Assembly: GCA_036824505.1 (NCBI GenBank)
Contig: DAITAA010000007.1
Span: forward strand, 58,127-122,126
Reading direction: 5' to 3'
Origin: SCUD01 sp036824505
Lineage (GTDB): Bacteria > Pseudomonadota > Gammaproteobacteria > Steroidobacterales > Steroidobacteraceae
Length of the DNA: 64,000 bases
The notes beneath the pieces are model-generated. The model was not told the DNA's origin. It worked only from the letters and a program-made list of their open reading frames with translations, and made no database searches. Below, one piece after another: positions 35,548 through 44,472 of this stretch (its first letter is position 1; each line of letters begins with the position of its first letter). Position numbers and translations under genes: made by a program.

Positions 35548-38471
35548 GGCGTCTCGCACCCCAGCCGGGCGAATGGATCGACCGCTCACAGCCGGTTTCG
35601 TTCACGTTTGAGGGCCGTGCTCAGCGTGGCTACCGCGGCGATACGCTGACCAGTGCGCTGATGGCCTCCGGAGTGCGCACGCTCGGGCGCTCGTTCAAGT
35701 ATCACCGGCCGCGCGGCGCGCTGTCCGTCGCAAATCACGACGTGAACGCCATCGTGCAGATCCGGCGTGCCGGGCGCAGCAGCCCGAACCAGCGCGCCGA
35801 CATGCTGCCAATCGCAGAGGGGCTCGAGGCTTTCGCCGTCAATACCGAAGGCGGCCTCGAGAAGGACCGGCGCCGGCATCTCGATCGCCTGTCGCCTTTC
35901 CTTCCGGTCGGCTTCTACTACAAGGCCTTCCACAACAAGCACCTGTTTCCCAGATGGGAGCGGATGTTTCGCAACATGGCCGGTCTCGGCGAAGTCGACT
36001 TCAGCGCGCAGCGGGTCGCCACAGCCAAGCGCTATGAATTCGCCGACGTCGCCGTGATCGGGGCGGGGCCCTCGGGACTTGCGGCCGCCATGGCCGCGGC
36101 CGAAGCGGGCGCCGAGGTCGTGCTGGTGGATGAAAATCCGAGGATCGGCGGCAGCGGAACCTATGCGCTCGGCTCCGATGCCACGGCTGTGCGGCGAATT
36201 GGCGAGCTGATCGACGCAGTGACATCTCATCCGCGGATCCGTCGCTTCGTGTCGACGGTCGCCGTGGGTCTGTACGCCGACCAATGGCTCGCCCTCGACA
36301 CGCCGGATCGCATGCTGAAGCTGCGCGCGGGCGCCGTCATCATCGCCCAGGGCGCCTTTGAACAGCCGGCGGTCTTTCGCAACAACGACCTGCCCGGCAT
36401 CATGCTGGCCTCCGGCGCGCAGCGGCTCATGCGCCGCTATGCTGTGGCCCCGGCCTCGAGGATCGGCATTCTGGCGGCGAACGTTCACGCTTATCGCGCA
36501 GCGCTCGACGCGCGCGCCGCCGGCATTGAAGTTCCGGTAGTTCTCGAACTGCGCGAGGAGCCGGGACCGCAATCGCAGGTTCTTGCCGAGACGCTGCGCG
36601 GGCAGGGAGTGCGGGTGCTGAATGGCACGGCCGTGTACGCGGCGCACGGCGGCCGCGCGGGCGACATCGACGGCATCGAGCTCGCCGAGCGGCGCGCGGG
36701 CGAGTGGCAGAAATCACCGGCGAGCTCTATCGCAGTTGACGGGCTATGGATGAGCGTCGGCTTCGCGCCCGCCGACACGCTGCTGCGGCAGGCCGGTGCG
36801 AAGATGCAATATGATTCGAGCTCCTGCCAGTTCCTGCCCGGCACGTTGCCGCCCGGACTGTTCGCCTGCGGCAAGGTCAACGGCATCTTCGATCCTGACG
36901 CGCGACTGGCCGACGGTGCGCGCGCCGGCGACATGGCAGCCCGCCACTGTGGATTCGACTCGAAAGGCAGCCAGCGGGCCATCGCGCCGGCTGGCGAGCC
37001 GGCAACGCATCCCTTGCCGGTTGTCGACCACCCCAAGGGCAAGAACTTCATTGATTTCGACGAAGACCTGCAGCTGAAGGACCTCGTCAATGCGGTGCAG
37101 GAAGGATTCGACAGCGCCGAATTGATGAAGCGCTACACGACTGTCGGCATGGGTATGAGCCAAGGGAAGCACTCCAATACCAATGCCCTGCATGTGCTGG
37201 CGCAGTTGCGCCAGATGCCCCTCGAGTCGCTTGCCGCAACGACTGCGCGACCGATGTTTCAGTCCGTGCCGATCTCGCATCTCGCGGGCCGCGGATTTAC
37301 TCCCGAGCGGCGCACGCCAATGGACGCCGAACATGAGAAGCTCGGCGCGGTGTGGATGCCGGCCGGCAACTGGCGGCGCCCCGAGTATTACCGGCGCGAC
37401 GGCCGGACGCGCGAGGAATCCATAGCGGCGGAAGTGCGCGCGGTCCGCGAGGGGGTCGGGCTGATCGACGTCGGTACGCTCGGCAAGATCGAGGCGCACG
37501 GCGCGCAGGCAGGCGCGTTCCTCGATCGCGTGTATACCGGGCGCTTCGAGACGCTGAAGACCGGCATGACGCGTTACGGTCTCATGCTCGATGAGAGCGG
37601 TGTCATCATTGACGACGGCGTGATCGCGCGGCTCGCAGCGGAAGTCTTCTATTTCACGACGACGACGGGCAATTCCGCCACGCTGTTTCGCGAGCTCGGG
37701 CGGCTGGCGACGTGGTGGGGAATGCCGGTCAGCCTGGTGAATCTCACGGGCCATCTTGCCGCTTTCAACCTTGCTGGACCGCGTTCGCGTGAGGTGCTGT
37801 CGAAGCTCACCTCGCTGGAACTCGGCGACACGGCGTTTCCGTATCTCGGCGTGCGCGAAGCGAAGATCGCCGGCGTCCCGGCCCGGTTGCTGCGCGTTGG
37901 ATTTGTAGGCGAGCTCGGGTATGAAATTCACGTGCCCGCCGGCTCGGGTGTCGCCGTGTGGAACGCGGTACGCGCGGCGGGAGCCGATCTCGGCATCACG
38001 CCCTTTGGCGTCGAGGCGCAGCGCATGCTGCGTCTCGAAAAGGCCCACATCATCGTCAGCCAGGACACCGATGGCCTGACCAACCCGTTCGAGGTCGGCG
38101 CGGACTGGGCGGTGAAGATGGACAAGCCTTTCTTCGTCGGCCAGCGCAGTCTGGCCATCATCGCAAAGAATGCACGTCGTCAGCAGCTCGTGGGCTTCGC
38201 GCTCGAGCCCGGGCGCCGTGCCGGCATCCGCGAATGCCATCTCGTCATTCGCGGCGGAGATATCGCGGGCCGCGTGACCAGCGTCGGACAGTCGCCGACC
38301 CTTGGGCGCACGATCGGCCTCGCGCTGGTGACGCCCGCCGCCGCCAGGGATGCGATGCTCCACATTCGCGTCGCTGGCGGTCAGGAAGTCGCGGCGCCCA
38401 TCGTTCCCTTGCCGTTCTACGACCCCGCCGGCGACCGACAGAAGATGGAGAGCGGCGGAGTTCGTCCATGA
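35544..38471 (+). CDS. soxA: Sarcosine oxidase alpha-type subunit; probable NMG dehydrogenase subunit C
   Basis: 975 residues from the ATG at 35544, overlapping soxD and preceded by GGGGGAGG. The N-terminal 2Fe-2S-ferredoxin-like domain (about 15-100) lacks cluster cysteines, as is usual. A nucleotide-binding domain starts at VAVIGAGPSGLAAAMAAAEAG (about 169). From about residue 590 there is a GcvT-like domain that binds tetrahydrofolate and captures the released methyl carbon as 5,10-methylene-THF. Size and order match SoxA. This subunit links amine oxidation to the folate genes fhs and folD downstream. Confidence 0.92.
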   Translation: MRRLAPQPGEWIDRSQPVSFTFEGRAQRGYRGDTLTSALMASGVRTLGRSFKYHRPRGALSVANHDVNAIVQIRRAGRSSPNQRADMLPIAEGLEAFAVNTEGGLEKDRRRHLDRLSPFLPVGFYYKAFHNKHLFPRWERMFRNMAGLGEVDFSAQRVATAKRYEFADVAVIGAGPSGLAAAMAAAEAGAEVVLVDENPRIGGSGTYALGSDATAVRRIGELIDAVTSHPRIRRFVSTVAVGLYADQWLALDTPDRMLKLRAGAVIIAQGAFEQPAVFRNNDLPGIMLASGAQRLMRRYAVAPASRIGILAANVHAYRAALDARAAGIEVPVVLELREEPGPQSQVLAETLRGQGVRVLNGTAVYAAHGGRAGDIDGIELAERRAGEWQKSPASSIAVDGLWMSVGFAPADTLLRQAGAKMQYDSSSCQFLPGTLPPGLFACGKVNGIFDPDARLADGARAGDMAARHCGFDSKGSQRAIAPAGEPATHPLPVVDHPKGKNFIDFDEDLQLKDLVNAVQEGFDSAELMKRYTTVGMGMSQGKHSNTNALHVLAQLRQMPLESLAATTARPMFQSVPISHLAGRGFTPERRTPMDAEHEKLGAVWMPAGNWRRPEYYRRDGRTREESIAAEVRAVREGVGLIDVGTLGKIEAHGAQAGAFLDRVYTGRFETLKTGMTRYGLMLDESGVIIDDGVIARLAAEVFYFTTTTGNSATLFRELGRLATWWGMPVSLVNLTGHLAAFNLAGPRSREVLSKLTSLELGDTAFPYLGVREAKIAGVPARLLRVGFVGELGYEIHVPAGSGVAVWNAVRAAGADLGITPFGVEAQRMLRLEKAHIIVSQDTDGLTNPFEVGADWAVKMDKPFFVGQRSLAIIAKNARRQQLVGFALEPGRRAGIRECHLVIRGGDIAGRVTSVGQSPTLGRTIGLALVTPAAARDAMLHIRVAGGQEVAAPIVPLPFYDPAGDRQKMESGGVRP

Positions 38472-39031
38472 CCTCATCCGCTCCAGGCGCTGCTGCGGTG
38501 CTGCGGGACGTCTCGCCGCGTCCTCGCTTCGGGTGCAAGGGACCTGCGGCCGAAGCCTGGCTGCATGAACGTGGTCTCGTTGTGCCGCAGGCGCCGAATT
38601 CCTGGCGTTGCGAAGGCGGGGAGATCCTGGTCGCGCGGCTGGCGACGTCTGAATTCCTGGTCGAATCGCTGGCGGCGGAGCATGCACGCACCAGGGAGAC
38701 TGCCGCATCGCTGCTGGATCCGGGGCAGCGGCACGCGGGACTCGTGCCGGTCCTGAGGCAGGACCTTGTGCTTGAACTGACGGGTGCAAGGGCGAATCAT
38801 CTGCTCCTTGAGACCTGCAACGTGAATTTCGCGCCGCTTGCGCGGGATGCAGAAGAGAACGCCGGCCGGGTTGTCCTGACCTCGATGATCGGAGTCGGGG
38901 TGATCGTGCTTCCGCGCCGCGCAGGCGGGGGACTGAACTACACAATCTGGTGCGATCCGAGTTTCGGACATTACCTGTACTCGACGCTCGCCGGAATCGC
39001 CGATGATCTGAGTCGTGAGGCTGTCAGCTGA
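38468..39031 (+). CDS. soxG: Sarcosine oxidase gamma-type subunit; probable NMG dehydrogenase subunit D
   Basis: 187 residues from the ATG overlapping the soxA stop; a much longer upstream frame is an artefact inside soxA. SoxG proteins are weakly conserved; the best support is position as last of soxBDAG and the C-terminal stretch VLTSMIGVGVIVLPRR...NYTIWCDPSFGHYLY, which fits the family's GcvT-like half fold. It completes the heterotetramer. Confidence 0.83.
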   Translation: MTSSAPGAAAVLRDVSPRPRFGCKGPAAEAWLHERGLVVPQAPNSWRCEGGEILVARLATSEFLVESLAAEHARTRETAASLLDPGQRHAGLVPVLRQDLVLELTGARANHLLLETCNVNFAPLARDAEENAGRVVLTSMIGVGVIVLPRRAGGGLNYTIWCDPSFGHYLYSTLAGIADDLSREAVS

Positions 39032-39043
39032 GGAGAAGCAAGA

Positions 39044-40378
39044 ATGACACCGCAACAGGCCAAGAAATGGTTCGCCGAAAAGAACATCCGCTACGTGCTG
39101 GCGCAGTTCGTGGACATCCATGGCTCAGCCAAGGCGAAAGCCGTGCCGGTCGAGCATTACGAAATGATCCTCGGCGACGGGGCGGGTTTCGCCGGCTTCG
39201 CGCTCTGGGGCTTCGGCATGGGCCCTCACGGTCCCGACTACATGGGCGTCGGCGATCCGGCGACGCTTACCGCATTACCCTGGATGCCGGGATTTGCGCG
39301 CGTTGCCTGTGACGGTCATGTGCGCGGCAAGCCATACCCCTACTGTTCACGGGTCGCCCTCAAGAACCAGTTGAAACGCCTCGAGCCGAAAGGCCTGACG
39401 ATGTACGCCGGCATGGAACCGGAATTCATGCTGCTGAAACGCAATGCGGACCGCAGCCTTGCACCATTCGACGATACCGACACGCTCGACAAGCCCTGCT
39501 ACGACTACAAGGGCCTGTCGCGCGCCAGCGCGATCCTCGACGAAATCAGCACGTGCCTGAGGGCGGTCGGCGTCGACGTCTACCAGATCGATCACGAGGA
39601 CGGCAACGGCCAGTTCGAGATCAATTTCACCTACGCCGATATGATGAAGACCGCCGACGACTTCATGCTCTTCAAGATGGCGGCATCGGAAATCGCGCGC
39701 AAGCATGGCGTGATCGCGACGATGATGCCCAAGCCTTTTTCGAATCGCACCGGGACGGGCGCGCATTTCCACATATCGATGGGCAACAAGAAGACACCGA
39801 ACCTGTTCTACGACAAGAGCGACAAGCGGGGGCTTTCGCTTTCGACCATGGGTTACCAGTTTCTTGCGGGGATCCTCACGCACGCACGCGCACTCACGGC
39901 CATCTGCGCTCCGACAATCAATTCCTACAAGCGGCTGGTCGTCGGCCGCTCGCTGTCGGGCGCGACCTGGGCGCCGGCCTACATTACGTATGGCGACAAC
40001 AATCGCACGGCTTGCGTGCGCATTCCCGGTGGACGCATCGAGATGCGCTTGCCGGACGGTGCCGCCAATCCTTATCTCGCTGGCGCGGCGATCCTCGCGG
40101 CGGGGCTCGACGGCATCGAGCGCCGGCTCGATCCGGGTGAGCCACTCAATGAAAACCTGTACGAGTTTTCGCTGCAGGAACTGAAGCGGCGAAAGATCGG
40201 CCTGTTGCCGCAGAACCTCGGGGAAGCGATTGAAGCGCTCGAGGCCGACGAGATCGTAAGGGCGGGCATCGGCCTGGATCTTGCGAAGGAATTCATCAAC
40301 GTGAAGCGCATGGAATGGATCGAGTACTGCCGCCATGTGAGCGTCTGGGAAACAGATCGTTATCTGGAAATGTTCTAG
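39044..40378 (+). CDS. gmaS: Gamma-glutamylmethylamide synthetase (type III glutamine-synthetase family)
   Basis: 444 residues, preceded by GAGGAGAA. AQFVDIHGSAKAKAVPVEHYE, MEPEFMLLKRN and DNNRTACVRIPGGRIEMRLPDGAANPY are typical of the GlnT/GmaS group. GmaS joins methylamine to glutamate with ATP, giving gamma-glutamylmethylamide. The call over a GlnT glutamine synthetase rests on the operon: soxBDAG before it and mgsABC after it, the complete N-methylglutamate gene set. Confidence 0.88.
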   Translation: MTPQQAKKWFAEKNIRYVLAQFVDIHGSAKAKAVPVEHYEMILGDGAGFAGFALWGFGMGPHGPDYMGVGDPATLTALPWMPGFARVACDGHVRGKPYPYCSRVALKNQLKRLEPKGLTMYAGMEPEFMLLKRNADRSLAPFDDTDTLDKPCYDYKGLSRASAILDEISTCLRAVGVDVYQIDHEDGNGQFEINFTYADMMKTADDFMLFKMAASEIARKHGVIATMMPKPFSNRTGTGAHFHISMGNKKTPNLFYDKSDKRGLSLSTMGYQFLAGILTHARALTAICAPTINSYKRLVVGRSLSGATWAPAYITYGDNNRTACVRIPGGRIEMRLPDGAANPYLAGAAILAAGLDGIERRLDPGEPLNENLYEFSLQELKRRKIGLLPQNLGEAIEALEADEIVRAGIGLDLAKEFINVKRMEWIEYCRHVSVWETDRYLEMF

Positions 40379-40391
40379 GAGGCAGGCATAC

Positions 40392-41285
40392 ATGTGTGGA
40401 ATTGTCGGATTGCTGGTCAAGAAGCCGGAGTTGCGCCAGCGCCTGGGCGAGCTGATGGTGCCGATGCTCATCGGGATGACGGAGCGCGGCCCTGATTCTT
40501 CGGGTATGGCCGTCTTCACCGAGCCCGTGAGCGGCAAGCATCGTAAGCTGAGCCTGTACAATGCGGATCCCGATTTTGACTGGAAGCACGCCGAAGGCGT
40601 GCTGTCGGAGCGATACGACGAAGTGTCGCTGAAGGTCGAGGCAAATCACGCGGTGTTGACGACGATGTCGGATCCCGCCGCACTGCGTACCTGGCTGCCG
40701 ACGGAATACCCCGGCATGCACGTCCTGAGTGTCGGCCGCTCGATTGATCTCTACAAGGACGTGGGTCTGCCGATCGAAGTGGCAGAGCGCTATCACTTCG
40801 GCAGCATGCAGGGCACGCACCTGGTCGGCCACACGCGCATGGCCACGGAAAGCGCGGTGACCCCGGAGAACGCACATCCATACACGGCAGGTGAGGACTG
40901 GTGCCTCGTGCACAACGGCTCGCTTGCCAATCCCGGCAGCATCCAGCGCAAGCTCGAGAAACTCGGCGCGCAGTTCGAGAGTGACTGCGACACGGAAGGC
41001 GCGTGCCGCTACATCCACTGGCGGCTCGAGGAGGGCGACACGCTCGAGCAGGCACTCGAGAGAGCATTCGAGGACTTTGACGGATTCTTTACGCTGCTGA
41101 TGGGCACGCGCGACAAGCTGGCGCTCGTTCGGGATCCATTCGCATGCAAGCCAGCGGTGGTCGCGGAGACCGACGATTACGTGGCAATTGCGTCCGAGTT
41201 CCGCTCCCTTGCACATCTGCCCGATGTGCGCCATGCGAGGGTCTTCGAGCCGAAGCCGGCGGAGGTGTACTCATGGTCCGTGTAA
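40392..41285 (+). CDS. mgsA: N-methylglutamate synthase subunit A (class II glutamine amidotransferase domain)
   Basis: 297 residues. Begins MCGIVGLL, so Cys2 becomes the N-terminal nucleophile after Met removal; GHTRMATESAVTPENAHPY and LVHNGSLAN are class II amidotransferase motifs. In MgsABC this domain attacks gamma-glutamylmethylamide and releases methylamine to the synthase part. Glutamate-synthase domains that are fused in GltB are separate genes here. Overlaps the next gene by 13 bases. Confidence 0.88.
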   Translation: MCGIVGLLVKKPELRQRLGELMVPMLIGMTERGPDSSGMAVFTEPVSGKHRKLSLYNADPDFDWKHAEGVLSERYDEVSLKVEANHAVLTTMSDPAALRTWLPTEYPGMHVLSVGRSIDLYKDVGLPIEVAERYHFGSMQGTHLVGHTRMATESAVTPENAHPYTAGEDWCLVHNGSLANPGSIQRKLEKLGAQFESDCDTEGACRYIHWRLEEGDTLEQALERAFEDFDGFFTLLMGTRDKLALVRDPFACKPAVVAETDDYVAIASEFRSLAHLPDVRHARVFEPKPAEVYSWSV

Positions 41286-41983
41286 TGCGTGCGGGCGGAG
41301 CCGGACCGACAGCATTCGACCTTTCGAAGCAGTCGGTGGGCGAGCTCAACAAGTTCCTTCATGGCGATCTGAAGGGTGTCAAGGCGCTGCGCGTCGAGAA
41401 TCCCGACGGGGCGCATAGCATCGCGGTCGCGGTCGATGCGCCGCTCCGCATCGAGATCGGCGGGAATGTCGGCTACTTCTGCGCGGGCATGAACAAGCAG
41501 GCGACCGTCATCATCGAAGGCAATGCCGGGCCCGCTGTCGCCGAGAACATGATGTCCGGGCGCGTCGAGGTCGCCGGGTTCGCCAGCGGCGGCGCGGGCG
41601 CATCGGCCCACGGTGGCCTCCTTGTGATTCACGGCGACGCGGGCTTGAGGTGCGGCATCTCGCTGAAGGGCGCCGACATCGTGGTTGGCGGCGACGTGGG
41701 CAGCTTTTCCGCGTTCATGGCGCAGGCCGGGCGCATGGTCATCTGTGGCGACTCGGCTGATGGCCTGGGCGATTCCCTGTACGAGGCTGTCATCTATGTA
41801 CGCGGCAAGATCCGCTCGCTCGGCGCCGATGCGGAGCTGCAGCCGATGAGTGCGGAGGACGCGGCTGCGGTGACCGCGTTGCTGGCCGCCGCCGGCATCG
41901 ATCACCCGGCCAGCGAGTTCAAACGCGTGGGCTCGGCCCGCAAGCTCTATCACTGGAACGCCGACGCCAATCAGGAATACTGA
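41273..41983 (+). CDS. mgsB: N-methylglutamate synthase subunit B (GXGXG domain)
   Basis: 236 residues from the ATG at 41273, set by a strong GGAGGTG 5 bases upstream inside mgsA; the ATG at 41285 is possible. The protein is a right-handed beta-helix of the glutamate synthase GXGXG type: repeated G-x-x-G turns as in EIGGNVGYFCAG, IEGNAGPAVAENMMSG, and IVVGGDVGSFSAFMAQAG. It is structural and couples the amidotransferase and FMN subunits. Same family as GlxC. Confidence 0.88.
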   Translation: MVRVMRAGGAGPTAFDLSKQSVGELNKFLHGDLKGVKALRVENPDGAHSIAVAVDAPLRIEIGGNVGYFCAGMNKQATVIIEGNAGPAVAENMMSGRVEVAGFASGGAGASAHGGLLVIHGDAGLRCGISLKGADIVVGGDVGSFSAFMAQAGRMVICGDSADGLGDSLYEAVIYVRGKIRSLGADAELQPMSAEDAAAVTALLAAAGIDHPASEFKRVGSARKLYHWNADANQEY

Positions 41984-42004
41984 AATCTCAGGACTGGAGA
42001 AGCC

Positions 42005-43378
42005 ATGGCCACTCAACCGTTTCCCGAAATGCCAGGCACACCGGAGCGCGTGCAGCGCGAGGAAAGCGCCTTATATGACCGGCAGATCCTTGACTACATC
42101 GAGCGTGCCGCGGCGACAGGTCTGTATGAAATCCGGGGCCTCGGTGCGAAGCGCCGCCTGCCGCACTTCGACGATCTCACGTTCCTGGGGGCGTCGCTGT
42201 CGCGCTATCCGCTCGAAGGCTACCGCGAAAAATGCACGACACGCACGATCCTCGGCACCCGCTACGCCAAGAAACCGATCGAACTCGAGATTCCCATCAC
42301 CATCGCGGGCATGAGCTTCGGTTCGCTTTCCGCCAACGTCAAGGAGGCGCTCGGTCGCGCCGCCACCGCGGTCGGAACCTCGACGACAACTGGCGACGGC
42401 GGCATGACGCAGGAGGAGCGCCTCTCATCGAAAACGCTGGTCTATCAGTGCCTGCCCTCGCGCTATGGCTTCAATCCGGATGACCTGCGCAAGGCGGATG
42501 CGATTGAAGTGGTAATCGGACAGGGTGCGAAGCCCGGCGGCGGTGGCATGCTGCTCGGGCAGAAGATCAGTGCGCGTGTGGCGAAGATGCGCACGCTGCC
42601 GGAGGGAATCGATCAACGCTCGGCCTGCCGCCATCCGGACTGGACGGGACCCGACGATCTCGCGATCAAGATCAGGGAGCTGCGCGAAGCAACAGACTGG
42701 GAAAAGCCCATCTATGCCAAGATCGGTGCAACACGCGTGTTCAATGACGTGAAGCTATGCGTGCATGCGGGAGCCGACGTGATCGTGGTCGACGGCATGC
42801 AGGGGGGCACGGCCGCAACGCAGCTCGTGTTCATCGAGCATGTCGGCATTCCGACATTGGCAGCCGTGCGGCAGGCGGTGGAGGCGCTCGAGGAGCTGAA
42901 CGTCAAGGACAAGGTGCAACTGATCGTCTCGGGCGGCATTCGCACCGGAGCGGACGTCGCAAAGGCGCTGGCGATGGGTGCGGACGCCGTTGCGATCGGG
43001 CAGGGAATCCTGATGGCCCTCGGTTGCAACTCGGAGAGCTATGTGCAGGGCGGAAAACACCACTCGGCGGAAGCCGACTATCGGCGGCTGAAGACTGCGC
43101 CAGGCTTCTGCCACCATTGCCATACTGGCTTCTGCCCGGTCGGAGTGACTACGCAGGACCCGGTGCTCGAGCGCCGGCTCGAGCCCGAGGTCGGCGCCAA
43201 ACGCGTCAGGAACTACCTGAAGACCCTCAACCTGGAACTCACGACGCTTGCCCGCGCCTGCGGCAAACAGAATGTGCATCACCTCGAGCGGGAGGACCTG
43301 GTGGCGCTCACCATCGAGGCAGCGGCGATGGCGAAACTGCCGCTCGCGGGAACCCGGTGGATACCGGGGCAGCCCTGA
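42005..43378 (+). CDS. mgsC: N-methylglutamate synthase subunit C (FMN-binding glutamate synthase domain)
   Basis: 457 residues. The FMN (beta/alpha)8 barrel shows IAGMSFGSLSANVKEALGRAA, GAKPGGGGMLLGQKIS and VVDGMQGGTAAT. The 3Fe-4S cluster ligands are Cys369, Cys372 and Cys377 in CHHCHTGFCPVGV. It reduces the 2-oxoglutarate-methylamine imine to N-methylglutamate. Last gene of the eight-gene operon; converges on a small membrane-protein gene 27 bases later. GltB-like enzymes of other function share this fold, so the substrate is inferred from context. Confidence 0.9.
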   Translation: MATQPFPEMPGTPERVQREESALYDRQILDYIERAAATGLYEIRGLGAKRRLPHFDDLTFLGASLSRYPLEGYREKCTTRTILGTRYAKKPIELEIPITIAGMSFGSLSANVKEALGRAATAVGTSTTTGDGGMTQEERLSSKTLVYQCLPSRYGFNPDDLRKADAIEVVIGQGAKPGGGGMLLGQKISARVAKMRTLPEGIDQRSACRHPDWTGPDDLAIKIRELREATDWEKPIYAKIGATRVFNDVKLCVHAGADVIVVDGMQGGTAATQLVFIEHVGIPTLAAVRQAVEALEELNVKDKVQLIVSGGIRTGADVAKALAMGADAVAIGQGILMALGCNSESYVQGGKHHSAEADYRRLKTAPGFCHHCHTGFCPVGVTTQDPVLERRLEPEVGAKRVRNYLKTLNLELTTLARACGKQNVHHLEREDLVALTIEAAAMAKLPLAGTRWIPGQP

Positions 43379-43405
43379 TCTTCCAGGGAGAATATCGTCG
43401 GCCCG

Positions 43406-43711
43406 TCAGGGTTCCTTGTGACCTTGGGCGAATTTCCATTTCTCCCAGTTGACGCGCGCGGTCTGGTATGCGTCGATCACCGAGATGCCGTAGACAAAGA
43501 TACCTCCGACGTATTGGCCAAAAACCGAGGCGTTTGCCGGCATCACGTTGACGCTCGCCCAGCCGAGCAGGATGATGAAAAAAAGAAAGACCAGCCCGCG
43601 CTGGGGAACGCCGTTCAATACGTGTCCCGAGCCCGGCAACAAGATCGCGGCGGCCAGAACGAGATAGGGGTTTCTGGGGACTGCGGAGGCGGGTTCCACG
43701 GGTTTGTTCAT
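43406..43711 (-). CDS. Small membrane protein of unknown function
   Basis: 101 residues from the ATG at 43711, which overlaps the preceding gene's stop by 4 bases; the longer frame upstream is only antisense to it. Two or three hydrophobic segments: YLVLAAAILLPGSGHVLNG, LVFLFFIILLGWASV, and a C-terminal FVYGISVIDAYQTARVNW. The PGSGHVLNG turn resembles small TM2-like membrane proteins. Function unknown. Second of two co-transcribed unknown genes, ending 27 bases from mgsC on the other strand. Confidence 0.7.
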   Translation of the reverse strand: MNKPVEPASAVPRNPYLVLAAAILLPGSGHVLNGVPQRGLVFLFFIILLGWASVNVMPANASVFGQYVGGIFVYGISVIDAYQTARVNWEKWKFAQGHKEP

Positions 43712-44388
43712 GCGCCGGTCCGCGACCAGTCGAGCACGGACTGACGGATGGCGACGAGGCGATCGAGCAGCCCACGCAACAGGATCGGGTCGAGATCCGC
43801 GCCGCCGAAATCGGCTTCCCGCAGAACGCCATAGCGGGCACGGTTTGCCTCGGCGAGGAGCCAAACGAGGCGCACGCCGTTCTGCGTGACCAGCAGTTCC
43901 TTGGCGCGGGTTTCCTGGAATACGTCGAGGTGCGGCGCGAGCACCCGCGCCGGAAGCATGTTGTGGGGGTCATCGGTCTTCAGAACTGCGTGTTCGGGAC
44001 ACCCCGCCGGCCGCTCGACGGTGAATGGCAACAGGTCGAAATTGGAAAAGGTGGTCGGGCCCGCGGGGCGCATCATGAGGTCGAAGCGGGCCTTCAGCGG
44101 CAATGCGTCCTGCAGCGTCACGAGCAGCCAGAGTGCCGGCAGACGGCGGGTTGCCAGGGTATCGACAACCGGCAGCACCTGGACCGCAAGTCCGCGGTAG
44201 CGGCCAGCGAGCCTCGGGTAGCCGATCGTGCCGGTGTCCTCCAGGTATGCATCGTCGAGGACACCCGTAGCACCGCGAAAAAAACGCTCCGGTTCACCGT
44301 GACGCCTGTCGCGCTCCCGCCGGAAGCGGCGCCAGAGATAGAGCGCAAGTGCGCCGGCAGCGACCGCTCCGATTATCGTATTCCACAC
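43708..44388 (-). CDS. Membrane-anchored protein of unknown function
   Basis: 226 residues: an N-terminal membrane anchor (IIGAVAAGALALYLWRRFRRERDRR) followed by a soluble domain with short motifs such as DTGTIGYPRLAGRYRG and DADLDPILLRGLLDRL-like C-terminal helix. I do not recognise the family. It lies beyond the terminator that ends the permease operon, so it is probably a separate unit together with the following small membrane protein. Confidence 0.65.
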   Translation of the reverse strand: MWNTIIGAVAAGALALYLWRRFRRERDRRHGEPERFFRGATGVLDDAYLEDTGTIGYPRLAGRYRGLAVQVLPVVDTLATRRLPALWLLVTLQDALPLKARFDLMMRPAGPTTFSNFDLLPFTVERPAGCPEHAVLKTDDPHNMLPARVLAPHLDVFQETRAKELLVTQNGVRLVWLLAEANRARYGVLREADFGGADLDPILLRGLLDRLVAIRQSVLDWSRTGA

Positions 44389-44400
44389 GGTGAGCCTTCA

Positions 44401-44437
44401 GAAATGAAAACGGCCCGCCCGAATGATGGGCGGGCCG
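44401..44437 (-). terminator. Rho-independent terminator of the permease operon
   Basis: Read on the minus strand, a perfect 10-bp GC-rich stem (CGGCCCGCCC and its complement, 7-base loop, 44411-44437) is followed by TTTTCATTT. It lies 36 bases after the permease stop, in the direction of its transcription. Confidence 0.75.
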
Positions 44438-44472
44438 CACTGCGAACGTCAACAAAGGCGGCTGGCGCGACC

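Noticed and set aside
39044..43378. Ordinary nitrogen assimilation (glutamine synthetase plus glutamate synthase)
   Set aside because: The glutamate-synthase domains are split into three short genes and joined to soxBDAG, which fits the N-methylglutamate pathway better.
44401..44437. Plus-strand terminator after mgsC
   Set aside because: The T-run follows the stem only on the minus strand; on the plus strand it is followed by GCAC, and it is 1 kb from mgsC.
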